Shown here in pieces: positions 1 through 13,700 of a stretch of 64,000 nt of DNA; within the stretch, counting starts at the first letter, position 1, and the number at the start of each line of letters is the position of its first letter. Made by a program: the position numbers and the translations under genes. The DNA is taken from the NCBI RefSeq assembly GCF_032854445.1, contig NC_088295.1, positions 13,317,385 to 13,381,384 on the forward strand, given 5' to 3'. Source of the stretch: Liolophura sinensis (Eukaryota; Mollusca; Polyplacophora; Chitonida; Chitonidae). The notes under the pieces were generated by a model. It was not told the origin of the DNA. It saw only the letters and a list, made by a program, of their open reading frames with translations, and searched no databases.

Positions 1-1690
1 ACCATCATTACTGTCACATCTGGTACACTGTCATTACTGTCACACCTCTGGCAGGTTGTCACCAATTTTTCACATAGTAGCCTACAGTTATTTCTGTTCC
101 TCCTCATTCATGTTACAAGTTCTCATTCATGTTACACCTGGCACATGGTCATTCCTGTCACACATGGCATGCTGTCGCCATTTTTCACCTGGCAAGTTCT
201 CATTCACATTACACCTGTACATCATTGTTTCACCTGGCCAGTTGTCATTTGTGTTACACCTGGTACACTGTCATTCCTGCAACACACGGCATGCTGTCAC
301 CCATATTTCACCTGGTACAATGTCATTGCTACACCAGGCATGTTCTCATTCACATTACACTTGTTACACTGTCAGTCCTGCAACACATGGCATGTTGTCA
401 CCCATTTTTCACCTGGTACAATGTCATTGCTACACCAGGCATGTTCTCATTCACATTACACTTGGTACACTGTCAGTCCTGCAACACATGGCATGTTGTC
501 ACCCATTTTTCACCTGGTACAATGTCATTGCTACACCAGGCATGTTCTCATTCACATCACACTTGGTACACTGTCAGTCCTGCAACACATGGCATGTTGT
601 CACCCATTTTTCACCTGGTACAATGTCATTGCTACACCAGGCATGTTCTCATTCACATTACACTTGGTACACTGTCATTCCTGCAACACATGGCATGTTG
701 TCACCCATTTTTCACCTGGTACAATGTCATTGCTACACCAGGCATGTTCTCATTCACATTACACGTGGTACACTGTCATTCCTGCAACACATGGCATGTT
801 GTCACCCATTTTTCACCTGGTACAATGTCACTGCTACACCAGGCATGTTCTCATTCACATTACACTTGGTACACTGTCATTCCTGCAACACATGGCATGT
901 TGTCACCCATTTTTCACCTCGTACAATGTCATTGCTACACCAGGCATGTTCTCATTCACATTACACGTGGTACACTGTCATTCCTGCAACACATGGCATG
1001 TTGTCACCCATTTTTCACCTGGTACAATGTCATTGCTACACCAGGCATGTTCTCATTCACATCACACTTGGTACACTGTCATTCCTGCAACACATGGCAT
1101 GTTGTCACCCATTTTTCACCTGGTACAATGTCGTTGCTACACCAGGCATGTTCTCATGCACATTACACTTGGTACACTGTCATTCCTGCAACACATGGCA
1201 TGTTGTCACCCATTTTTCACCTGGTACAATGTCATAGCTACACCAGGCATGTTCTCATTCACATTACACTTGGTACACTGTCATTCCTGCAACACATGGC
1301 ATGTTGTCACCCATTTTTCACCTGGTACAATGTCATTGCTACACCAGGCATGTTCTCATTCACATTACACTTGGTACACTGTCAGTCCTGCAACACATGG
1401 CATGTTGTCACCCATTTTTCACCTGGTACAATGTCATTGCTACACCAGGCATGTTCTCATTCACATTATACTTGGTACACTGTCATTCCTGCAACACATG
1501 GCATGTTGTCACCCATTTTTCACCTGGTACAATGTCATTGCTACACCAGGCATGTTCTCATTCACATTACACTTGGTACACTGTCATTCCTGCAACCCAT
1601 GGCATGTTGTCACCCATTTTTCACCTGGTACAATGTCACTGTTACACCTGGCAGATTCTCATTACTGTTGCACCTGGCAATCTGTCATAT
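1..1690. repeat. Minisatellite with 101-bp higher-order unit made of four ~26-bp monomers
   Basis: From 309 to 1622 the landmark CACCTGGTACAATGTC recurs at exactly 101-bp spacing (309, 410, 511, 612 ... 1016 ... 1622), giving 13 unit lengths without an indel. Each unit splits into four related monomers of 23, 26, 26 and 26 bp. They begin TGGTACAATGTCATTG, AGGCATGTTCTCATTC, TGGTACACTGTCATTC and TGGCATGTTGTCACCC. Positions 1-308 and 1623-1690 hold the same ~26-bp monomer in diverged form without the four-fold order. Units differ by scattered point changes only. No stop codon occurs in any plus-strand frame, so three long overlapping open frames run through the array. These are a by-product of the repeat and not genes. 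Confidence 0.95.
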
Positions 1691-1777
1691 ATAGGTGTGT
1701 TGAAAAATATTTCCTTCAACCAATCACAAAGCCGTCCCCTCTATTGCGTAAAACAGATCCAGTATTTCCTGACCACA

Positions 1778-4700
1778 TCACACGTGCTTGAATCCTGGAG
1801 ATACTCCATAATTCATGAAGTCAAACTGACTCATTTCTACAGAGGTTCTACACTCTGATTTCGTCGACTCCGGGAGGAAATCATCCTCATCCTGATAAAC
1901 AAAACAAAAACTAGAATGTTATGCATTTTCTAGTTGATACTTTTTTAACACTACCAGATTATCATTTCCTTTTAACCCTGAAAAATGTTAAATATAAAAT
2001 TTACATGACAGGTGAACTCAGGGTACAACGTTGCTATTAAATAATGTTTCATCCATAGAATACAAAAAATGTAACTCCTTGGATACACATACCTTAGATT
2101 CCATAACGTCTTCTTGTGGCCTGTTGCCTTCATACTCTCTGTAGATCTGGGAAATGAAGTGCTGAGATCTGTCAAATAGGATAAAAATGAATGAAAATGA
2201 GGGTAACTTTGTCAAATTGTACAAGGTGCTCTTCCCAGATGCCTTCTATTACAATACATGAATAAGTAGAAAAATATACGGTTGCATTTATAAAACCTGA
2301 AAAATACATCACAACAGGCAATTACAACTGACTAGATGAAATAATTTCTCCAATATTTTGACTGAAAAGTGGTGAGTAAAGAGTAAAGTCGTTGAATCTC
2401 GGACATCTCAAACATACAATCCTAAAATGCTGCTGAAAACTGGCAGTGGGTTTAGAATCTGCTCTCCTAGAGTCATGGGTCCACCTGCAAACTGGTCTGG
2501 GTTTTTTCAAGATGTGGTGTTGACAAAGAGTAAATAAGTAGATAGGCATACGGAGCACAAAAATAACTGTCCATGAACATTCACTTTTAACAGTCTTGAA
2601 ATTCATGCTGGCTTTGTCTCCAGTCGTATATGTGCAATCTGTAGATGGTCACAGGTTTCACCAAGGCTCTGCCTGGTTTCCTGCCACCATAATGCAGGTT
2701 GGCGTTGAGTACAGTATTAAACTACAATTGAAAAAATAATTTGTAGTCTTGGACACCGTATGTAGGAAATGAAACACACCTGAGAAGAAGGTAAGGATCA
2801 AAGGGGAAGAAAGCATTTAGGTGATCGGTAGTTAAGGTGCCTTGCTCTAGAGAGCACTCTGGTAGCATCAACCTGTTATTCTTCTCAACAATGGTATCAC
2901 AGTAAGCCAGCTGGTAAGACCTGCAACACCAATAAGCAGAGACAGTAATGGTAACTAGCGCAAAAGGTACCTAGTCGAAAGTTAAATCTCTTGTAGTTTA
3001 AAACTAACAATTATCAGCAAAGAATGTGAACATAGAAAAAAACTTAAAAAGCATAGAGCAAAATCTTTGATATCTTACACTTAATGGGTTTCTTAGCTAC
3101 TGTAGCAAATGTATTCATGATTACAACCAGATAACCAGCTGATGCTCTAGTACAAGAACAACATACACCAGCAGATAGTAAACCAGTAAAGGCTTTACCT
3201 GGTTACTGAGGAGAATGTTTTGGTGATGACTGGGATAGAGAACCTCAACGGGTTGAGGCGACTGGTCACCAGTGTCTGCAAGTTCAGAGCTTTAGCCCAC
3301 TTGTAACCTGTGTAGCAGTCAAAATAATCACAGTATAATAGAAAAATACAATAAATAAGTAGAGAAGCAGTTTCTACCATCATTGACATAGCTGTGAGGA
3401 TATACTGAAGCATGTATGATATCAATATGGGTTAAAGGCCGGCAGCAACCTGCGGATGGTTGCAGGTTTCCTTCAGGCTCTGCCCAGTTTCCTCCCACCA
3501 TATTGCTGGTCGTGCTGTATAAGTGAAATATTCTTGAGTATGGCGTATAACACCAATCAAATAAATTAACATTTGATTAAATAAATGATTGCTTTTGGTT
3601 CACACTGGCAGTCTAACATCAATATTATGGAGAGAACAGTTATCTTTCATCATGATAACATCCAAAATTAGACCAAATCTAGCAATCACATTCAACATGG
3701 TTTCTATACAGTAGTTTGGGGAGCATAGCCACCATCGAGAACAAAATTAAGTTTTAAACAATGTGGACCTATTGTGTTCACTAGGAGTCAAGTGGAGTGA
3801 GTGAGTGATTGGGGTTTAACGTGGTACTTAACAATTTTTCAGTCATATGACGACAAAGGAATCCTTACAGTGTAATGTGCCTCCTTGTTGCAGGGCAGAT
3901 TTTCGCTCTTTGAACCAGTGCAGCTTCACTTAGATAACCTACCGAAAGCAAGTAGGCTGCCCTGCCTGAGCCATTATACTGATATGAGTCAACCAGTTGT
4001 TGCACTATCCCCTTCATGCTGAACGGCAAGTGAGGAAGCTACAACACCTCTCTTAAGGTCTTGGGTGTGACCCGACCCAGGATTGACCCTGGATCTACTG
4101 TCCCTGCAGTGGACATTCTACCAACTGAGCTATCCAGGTTGGTCCCCTACTTTGGAAGCAGTTCTACAAGCTTGTGTACAATGAAAACCACAGAATACAG
4201 CACATCGTAGATACTTGCTTACCTTTTTCACTATCTAGAATTTCCTTGTGTCTAAAGGCAAACACATAGAAAATAGCCTGGCAGACAGAGTAGAATGGTC
4301 CATGATGTCTAACATCAGCCCTGGTCAGTCTGTTGGCTTGCAGCAGATAGCGGTGCACCCAGGTACTCATCAGCTCAAGGCACGCCTTCAGGGTACTGAA
4401 ATACATGCCACAGCACTCTATTAGAAACCTACACAACACACACATAATGAGCAGATAGCTGCCTCAGCTCCCCTCGTATATAATGATGTGTAAAAGTATG
4501 TTGTAATGTCATGATACACATGAAGAGACAGATCAGGCTTTATAATGACCACTCACCTCACATGCACAAACTGTCCGCGAGAAATGAGACTGGCTATATA
4601 GGCCACCCCACCTTGTCGGAATATAGACTCCACATTGGGTGATGTCACTTTTTTCCACAGAAAGTCCAAAAATCCTTCACAAATCTCCTGCAAAACGGGG

Positions 4701-7700
4701 TGATATATTAATGAACACATTTTATTTTTCATAGACACTTTCTAACTTTTCTGGTTAAAAAAGACATTTAAGTGCATCAGACAGTTGCCATTCTTGCCTA
4801 TTAGGATTGGATACAATAGAGGTAATCAAAACAAACTGGACTTTTTCAAACGTTATCAGATTTCAGACAGAATCAGGTTTGCTTTGTGCAAGAATCAAGT
4901 GTTGACTGCAATTATTTGTTTATATGATTTTTGTGTAACACCATACTGATGTATTTTCAATGAAAAACTGTGTCAATTTCATGGGTGGAGGATGTGGAGT
5001 GAGATTAGACTGCACCAACGGTGATAAACAGGAGTGAACCTAGGCCATGGCCTGCTCCCTTGGCTGAAAATGGACATGGATTGCAAAAACCCATTAAACC
5101 CAATACTTACCGGTCTTAAACTGCAGAGGTAAAACATGATGAACTGTACATGGCAAGATGCATGGGTAGGAAAGATAAGCCTCTCAAATATCAACAAAAT
5201 CTCTCTGTATAACAGCTTTGTGTTTTCCCAGTCCAACACACCTGCATTAAACACCACCAGTCAAAACTATTATACTAAGTCATCAAAGATTATTTTCTTC
5301 TTTCTCTTTATGACAAGGAAATTTGTACCCATTATGAATTTTGTATGTTTTTTTTTTTATTCTGAATGGAACCATCTAGGTCTATGAGAAAAAGCAAGTT
5401 GGTGATTTTATATGTTCTGCTGACACATGTAACGTTAATTTGTAATGTGTCATACATTTAAACCAGTTCCTCTGAAAGCTGTTATGCCACTTGAAGTGTG
5501 TAACGTTATGATTATGAGTTTGACTCATTATTAATATACATTGTAGGTGCAGAAGGAAAGATATCACATAGACACAACAGTTAAAGAAGTGCAGAAAAAT
5601 AAAAACGCTCACCATCTTTGTAACAAGTGTTTTCTATGTAACGTAACATCAGCTCCATCATATAGTCCAGCTTGTTGGCATCCACATGTTTCATATCCTC
5701 GCATCCAAATTTCGCATGTGTCATCTCTGTTGATATGTCGTCCTTTTCCTGTACAATAATTATTAGCTCATCAAGAACTCACAACCAAACACTTCCACGG
5801 ACTGATTGATTACTGCAGGATAACCTTTTCATAATCCACTAAAATCTTCTAAATCAAAATTGATCTCCCTTCCATACCATGCAACAATTATAATGTTACA
5901 TATAAATGATACTCTAACACATAAGTAGTAGTCTATTATCTAACCATCAAACTTGTATTGATAAAGCAATAATTCATACAAACCATGTCAAAAATGTCCA
6001 TGTCCTCCGGCAGATCAGCACACTCAGCTTGTTCTATCTCTGTTCGAGGGCACCTGACCTACATGTAAGTAGTCAAACTGTTAATACAGCTTTTTTTACT
6101 TCCATAAAAATCACACATTTCAGCTAAAACCTAGAAATCATGATTGCCCTGCAGAGAATATTAAACTAGTGGAGAACTACCGAACTTTGAATTCTTGAAG
6201 TATAATACCAAAATTGAATAGCTGACACAATCAAGGTATGTGGTGCTTGTGGTAAGAGAACTCACATCAATCTTGAGCATACGATCCACAATCAGCTCCA
6301 GTATTCTCTGCCGGAGATCAGGCATGTAATGGGTGATCTGAAGTAAGTTCTTCACATAACATTCCTGAATGTAAGCAGCTTTGCTCAGGTATGGGAATGC
6401 ATCGCCCAGCAGGGGAAGCAAAACTGTCGGCATCCTGAAGCATACACCACCAATGTTAATACCATGAACAATGTTCACAACATGTACCCTCAAAAACGCT
6501 AACTATACACACCTACAACAATATTAATCATGAACACGAACACCAATGTTAATCATGGACACGTGTAATAATGTTCACTATAAACACCTGCAACAATGTC
6601 AAATATGAACACCATTGACATTGTTAACAATCATCAGTAGCAACAGCATTGACCATGAACACCACAAGCAACATCCACTATGGACATCAGCAGCATTTTT
6701 AATGCTGAACACCACCAATAAAATTAATCTTGAACACTGCCAACAACATTGAACACAAACACCACAAACAAGTCAATAGAAGTCAACCATTAATATATCT
6801 ATGTCATCCATAGCAATTTTTCAGTCATATGATGAGGAGGATTGATTATTTGTGTCAACATACACCATCTTCTTGTGACAGGATGAGTCCATGCCACCAA
6901 TGTGTTGTCATCACTGAAGTATCATGTCGAAGACACCCCACCCAGTCACCTTATACTGACACAAAGCCAACCAATCCAGTTTCCTTGTTCTAACCTGTTA
7001 GTGCTAAGCGCGAAGTGCGGAGGCAACAAGTACCACTTTTAAAATCTCTGGTATAACCTGACCCGGGTTTGATCCCAGGCCACCCGACTTTGGGGCAGAA
7101 GCTCTAATCATTATGACAGCAAAGCAACCCAGTCTTATCCATAGGTGAAAGTCTGAAGTATTTGATAAGGAAATCCTTATTATTTAATATCCAAAAATGA
7201 AAATTTTATGATTTTATGTCTCTTTCAAATATGATGGTCTTACATGGGCACAATCTGGGAGATGCCCTTTATGACCAGATGATTCTTCACAAATTGCTCT
7301 TCGTCTGTTTTTCGCACTAGATCAGTAACAATTTTCCATGCTCTGTTTTTTGACAAACTCGATGGCCCTGAAAGCAGAATAAAACATAAATTTGTTGCAT
7401 CTTTCCTACCCAAATTCCAATCATACTGTGCAAACATTTGCCTCACCCACCCCATAATTACATTCAATTCATGCTTGTGCAAGAAACTCGTCAGCTTGTG
7501 GAGCTGTGCAGGGGTTCAAAGTGAATTGTTTTCGCACATGACAATCTGTAGATTTTGAAAAATTCCATGTTCTAGGCTTCATGTATACAGTAGGGTTGAA
7601 ATAGGAGACATTTTGAACATATTTTAAATGTACCCTACATGTAAAATCAAGTGCCCACAAAAAATAAAAACTAGATTTCAAGGATCAAATTAACCACCTG

Positions 7701-10700
7701 TATTTATTGGACTGTTTAAATTCTTTTGGCTGTCCTTGTGGTTTCAGAAAAGAAAACTAGTGTCTGCCGAGTAACTGACATGTTTCCCTCAACAAAACCT
7801 GAGAACCTAATGTCAGTGAGAACTGGAGTCACATAGTGCAGTACTGCAGATTTCAGTCCCTTGAACAGTATGTGAGCATGTCTCTAAAAAAACTGCTGAC
7901 TTACTTGGTGTGAATGCCTTGACGAGAGCCCGGAGGGTGGCCCGCAGGTAGACAGTGTGGGCAGAGACCAGGTTGACCAGGAAAGACTGGTACTCGTGTA
8001 CCACAGCTGGTTCCCTTTCCAACCAATCCAGCTTCTGCAACATTACCATAATTCATAACCTGTATATGCAAAAAATGTGAACCACTGGAATATGAGATCA
8101 CACATAAACTTAATTCTTAATTTGTCGGTTCACTACAGTTACGTCACCTTCCTGACAAACTTGTTAATTAAAAGCTACAACTGAAACAGCCAGAACTGGA
8201 TTCGAATACACCTCACTGGACAAGGACCTGACACTTATAGGCCTATTACAGGTATCAAGGGCCTAGTGTTAATGAAGGAGAATCTTTGCTGGGCTGGCAG
8301 GAGTTAAGATAAGAAAGCCTGGCGGGTCAGCTAAAGGGAAGAAACATTCGACTTTAAATATATGCATACAAACCCTGGTGAAAGGGCTTGGTGGGTATAA
8401 AACAAAGTGGGAGTCCATTCGTCTTTGGTTTGATCTATCTTCTGTGCGCCAGTAAAGTAAAAGAAAAATAGATACAAACACATGCTGGCTTCCAATGAAT
8501 GTCACTTTGATACACGTTATCCCATTGACTGTGTCTCTCCTGGGGCCAATGAGTGAGCTGTTCACAACAATGCAATGGCTGTTTGATAGCGGCAATGCCA
8601 CAGGTTTTAACTGATTACAGAGGATGATTAAAAAAGAAAACAATCCAAAACTAATGGTGTTACTTGATTGCATTATTCAAGAATGAATGACAGTTGAAAT
8701 ACTGGTTGTTGATTAAAATTAGTCATCAAAGGTGTGAAAACAAGTGACACCTCTGAATACTGTTCACAGTAGGTGCAAAAGTCATCTTACATAGTTGTAG
8801 CCCATTCCCCATGGTTTCAATTTCTAATCCAGATTACGAGGATTAGCAACATCGTAGGAAATAAAAGACGACTAAAGCCACCTGTGATAATACCTGTTTG
8901 ACGCGCTTGAGTAATTTCGGGCATATCATTACTAGGAAAATTAAATAGTTTTAAGATCTTTACTTTGATTAAATATGCAAAAATTAATTCTCATGAACCC
9001 TTTTTTGAAGTGAATCCGCGAAAATAAATTCCAGCCAAAAATATATACTTTACAGTAACATACAAACACCACCAAACACATCACCAAATCCTTAACTTAT
9101 AATGTACATTTCAGCCTTAAGAACAAAGGATTCATCATGAATAACAGGACATCTGTATAATTAACTTCTACTGTCAAACAAATTAAAAGTTAATGTCCTG
9201 GAAAACAACAATATAGCTTATTTACCAGCAGCACTCCGACTAACACTTCATACTCTTTTCCAACCACACTAATGCAGGTCTTCAATCCACGCAGGTAATG
9301 AATCAACAACTCAGACTAAAATAACAAAAAAAAAAAAACAATAAAAAACATATAACAGTACTGATTAATTTCAAACTATTTAAGGGGAAAAGTATAGCAT
9401 AACAATGAGTTTAATGTATATCTCCTACTGGTGGAAGGTAAGTGAGCTCAATCAACCCTGTAACACTGATATAATGAACATTAATGAATAATGAGGTGAG
9501 TTTCGAGTTCAAAATCTTTTCTCATTGAACGTAAAAAGTCCTCTTGTGTCATGTGACCTGTGAAAAATGTCAGACAACCTTTGTTGATATCAATTTACCA
9601 ATCACTTGTCTCACTTTGTTCCAGAGAAACATGTGACACCTCTTTCTTCTAGAAACTTCTCAAGTTCACAAAAATTCAGCTCCTCCATTTTCTCCATCAT
9701 CTGTCTACTCTGAATAACTTTTTGCGAAGCTTTCTTCAGATGCCAGTGTTATAGTAAATGCGATTCCACAATAGTTGCGTGACGTTTCTGACAGGTCGGA
9801 TGAAATAGTCCAAGAGCCGGCAGAGGTTTATTGGTCAGGCCGCATGTCAAAGGTTTGACACATTGAACATACAGAACCATGTGTGAAAAAGCCAAAATGG
9901 TGATTCTTAATTGCTGTAGCCGTGCACAGCCCTTTAAGGACAGGATGGGGTGGATAGTACTATACCTTTTCAATAATTATAGACACTCGCTAAATGAGAC
10001 ACACTGAGAGTACGTGGGTAGATCAGAGGAGTCTCCCACAAGGCGCTCATCATGCCATTTCTCCTGCTGTGTTTTACGAACTATACTACCCGATATTTGA
10101 AGTCGATGGTTGTGTACCATTATTAACAGGTGAACATTCAACACCCTTCCGCACTGGGCATTATATTCATTGTCTTGAATCTACTGGCCTCATATCAATC
10201 TCTGAAGAATATCGATATCTGAAAAGTACATATTACTGTGAAATGCATCGCTAATTTGACAGAAAGTACATAAACAGTATTTGCTCAGAAAAGATCAAGT
10301 GGTTAGATCCAACTGTAAACATAAAAGGTCTGATTTCCGAGCTCCCGGAGGAGAAGACAAACCACGTAGATTTCAGTTGGCCCCTGCAGGTCTGGGACAT
10401 GCGAGGCTCTGGAGTCATTTTCAGATGCGAGACCTAAACATATATGTTCTGTGTCCTTATAAAGGTCTAAAGTAATGAGAAGAATTGCCAAATTTTCATA
10501 TGCATTTGGCTACTAATCACTCTCAAGGTATGCTCAAGGTTCAATCCATTTGTTTATTTATTTATTTGATTGGTGTTTTACGCCATACTCAAGAATATTT
10601 CACTTATACGGCGACGGTCAGCATTATGGTGGGTGGAAATTGGGCAGGGCGGGAAACCCACGACCATCCGCAGGTTGCTAACAGATCTTCCCACATACGG

Positions 10701-13700
10701 CCAGAGAGGAAGCCAGCATGAGCGACCGCATTGGTGAGAGACTACTGGGTCATTACGCTGCGCTAGCACGCTAACCAACTGAGCCATGGAGGCCCCCTCA
10801 AAAGTTACAAATGATGCAGAGTATCACACAGTATCAGTAAACACGTTAACAGGTACCTCAACACCCATGCTTTGGAAACATTACACAGTTCATTCTGACT
10901 GCAATTAAACTGAAGCACCTTGACAAACTTTTCAGTTGAACATTAGTGAGACAAAATATGCAAAATGTATATGGGTATATGGATTGAAAAATCAAGACTA
11001 CAGGTACCGGCTTTGGAAATTATTACCAGATATCAAACTCACTACAAAAAGCCTGATTAAAATATTATGGAAATTCACAGCTTGTATGCATCCCACTGAT
11101 AATATATTTTTAAGTAGCTTTTCCAAATTATTGGCAGGCCTACACGTACATATACTGGTAAATGAACAATTACATACTGTGAAAAAATTTTTGAACCAAA
11201 TAATATTTTTAATGTGGCAAAAAAATCCTTCATTCATGGGAAGCAGGACTCGATCATCCGATGTCTACAACACCTGTCTGGGATTGGTCAATCACCCCTA
11301 TGGTGAATGGAACAGTCTCCAAGTGCCTGGCTCACAGTATCAGTTGAGTCCATCTAGTAAAATCATTACGGATTACAAACGCTTCCACACTAACTTTGTT
11401 ATTCACAGATTTCTGACCCAAATTTCTCCCTCTTACTGCATTTGACATTTGCAAGGTATTTTAGTATTTTTCTTGCAGTAAATTAAAAAAAAAAAAAAGG
11501 ACATACATCTCATGTTAAGTGATGTTTATGACACTACATCTACTTTCACCCCCAGCTTTCAGACAACCCACATCACATGTTGTTGTGACAAAAATGGACA
11601 TAAAAGTAAAAGAACTGGTGGTTATTCGCTGGCCACATCATATACTCATCGAGGAGTCCGAAGGTTGATTGTGTCAAATGCACGACTCATAGGCGTACAG
11701 CAATGGTGTGGGCTGAAATGCCGATAATTACAAACATGTGTTTAGACCATCTACATCGGTTCGGTGTCTTTTTGTTTTTACTTTTTTTTTTTACATCCTG
11801 ACATTCATCGCAACACCGACTCCATCTCTGCCTCTCACAACCATTCAACTGCCAAAAAAAGGCTCTGAAGTGTGACACGAAAGTTAAAATTTCCTCTTTT
11901 AAGGCCTTAGGTGTGACCCAACCCAGGATTGGCCCTGGATCTACCTCCTTCCGAAGCAGACCCTCTACCAACTGTGCTAACGGGGCTAGCAAAAGCCACT
12001 TAGGAATGAGTCAATATTTGGGGTAACCTGGAAACAACAGTATCGGTGACAACTGAGTACAAGAATGACTCTTATTTTATACATTCCTCAAGACAACCTG
12101 ATCGCTAAAAACCAATTCTTAAGTCCCCAGGTCATGCACTAAGCCACTTAAGAATGGTCTAAATAACGCTAATTATGACTTATCAGTCGTGTTGCTTACA
12201 CGGAAATTCTTTCTGTATCTTGTTTATACATGTAGGTTTCTGAGACTTTATTGCTTATGAGATTTATGGAATTTACCAGATTTACCATATTTGTAATCAA
12301 GAAAAGTTTCAAGTAGGGCTACAATTTTTATGCGCATGCTTACCTACATGTAAAAGAATGAAAAGGATATTGGGTTCCTCTGGTGATTTTACCATTTTCC
12401 TGTTTTATGGACACACATTCAGATTGACTCCATTCTGTTCTCTTGGAAACATGGTTTTTTTATGAGCCTTTCTTGTAGGTCTACAGTTTCTTATGCAATC
12501 ATTGACCTAGATAACCTTTTGTATCTCTAGGTACCTTGCCAGACTTGTAGAGTGTAAGAATTTACCTTGGTGTATACCAATTTATTTGGTATACACAATA
12601 TCTGCAGAAAACTTTCCACCACAACACTTTACAAAATTTATCTTTATTCTCATTCCATTGTTTAGTTGACTGCCATGGCAGGTGAGCTGGTGGGATTATG
12701 CGAATGCCTTGTTAGCAAGAAGTTGAACCTTAAGAATTACCAGTTTACAATTATCATATCCCAAGGTATGTTTTGGTAAGAAAAATTTCATTATATGCAG
12801 CATGACTGATAAAAGAAATAATTAATATTAATTAGACCATTCTTAAGTGGCTTAGTGCATCTGCTGGGAATAAAATTAGTTTTGGGGTACTTTCCACCCC
12901 ACTAGAGGGCTGTGCACATGTGCCACACTTAAGAATCACCATTGGTTCTGTATGTTCAATGTGTCAAACTTTTCTTACATGATGTTAACTATAAACCTCT
13001 GCTAGCTCCTGGACTATTACAGGACTTTTTTTTCCTAAAAAATCAAAACATCCCTATTGTCACCAAGGCCCATGAGAACAGCAGAGGTACATACAATTTA
13101 TAATACAGGCATTTTTAGGAAAACTTTAAAAACAGACGATCTGTTTGTTGCAATGCTCCTGTACCCCATGAATTAGATAAATGTAGGACGAAAAAAAATT
13201 ACAACAAAAATGTCAGCTGATTTTCACAGCCACCTCAAAATTAATCAACTGTTATGATTCATTGTCTTCTCATTATTGCATATCAAGTAAATTTGTGTCT
13301 TCTCAATATTGAATATCAAGTAAATTTGTGTCTTCTCAATATTGAATATCAAGTAAATTTGTGTCTTCTCAATATTGTATATCAAGTCAATTGTGTCTTC
13401 TCAATATTGTATATCAAGTCAATTTGTGTCTTCTCAATATTGTATATCAAGTCAATTGTGTCTTCTCAATATTGTATATCAAGTCAATTTCACAACTTTT
13501 TCTAAAATGTACTATGGACACTGAGGAACAACTGTAATGACAGATTAAAACGAAAAATACTGGATTTTACATAATGCTCCCCATTGCAAAAGTGGACATA
13601 AATGTATAATGAGTTTATATCTAAGTTACCAATGTTTATATAACATATTATGCCATCAAAATTCAACTAAACAGTCTTACCTCAATTGAAGGATTGTTTA

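Larger units (their letters stand above)
9316..13680 (-). other. Large RRN3 intron filled with repeats
   Basis: This 4.4-kb intron lies between exons 13681-13737 and 9226-9315. It holds the inverted dispersed repeat pair, a full SINE A copy, a SINE B head fragment, a terminal-inverted-repeat element and a 32/33-bp minisatellite. A 169-codon plus-strand open frame at 10936-11445 shows no recognisable family and is probably chance. Confidence 0.8.

Noticed and set aside
1-1690. CRISPR array
   Set aside because: Units are contiguous with no unique spacers, and the context is a eukaryotic genome.
56-1858. Four long overlapping plus-strand open frames (185-548 codons) that look like Cys/His-rich repeat proteins
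   Set aside because: They are translations of the 101-bp minisatellite in all three frames. The lack of stops follows from the repeat unit; there is no splice structure or known domain.
8269-8673. 134-codon minus-strand open frame
   Set aside because: It lies wholly inside an RRN3 intron, has no recognisable domain and overlaps no splice-compatible exon.
10936-11445. 169-codon plus-strand open frame
   Set aside because: It is AT-rich, with composition like its surroundings and no known family. It sits in a repeat-filled RRN3 intron and is probably chance.
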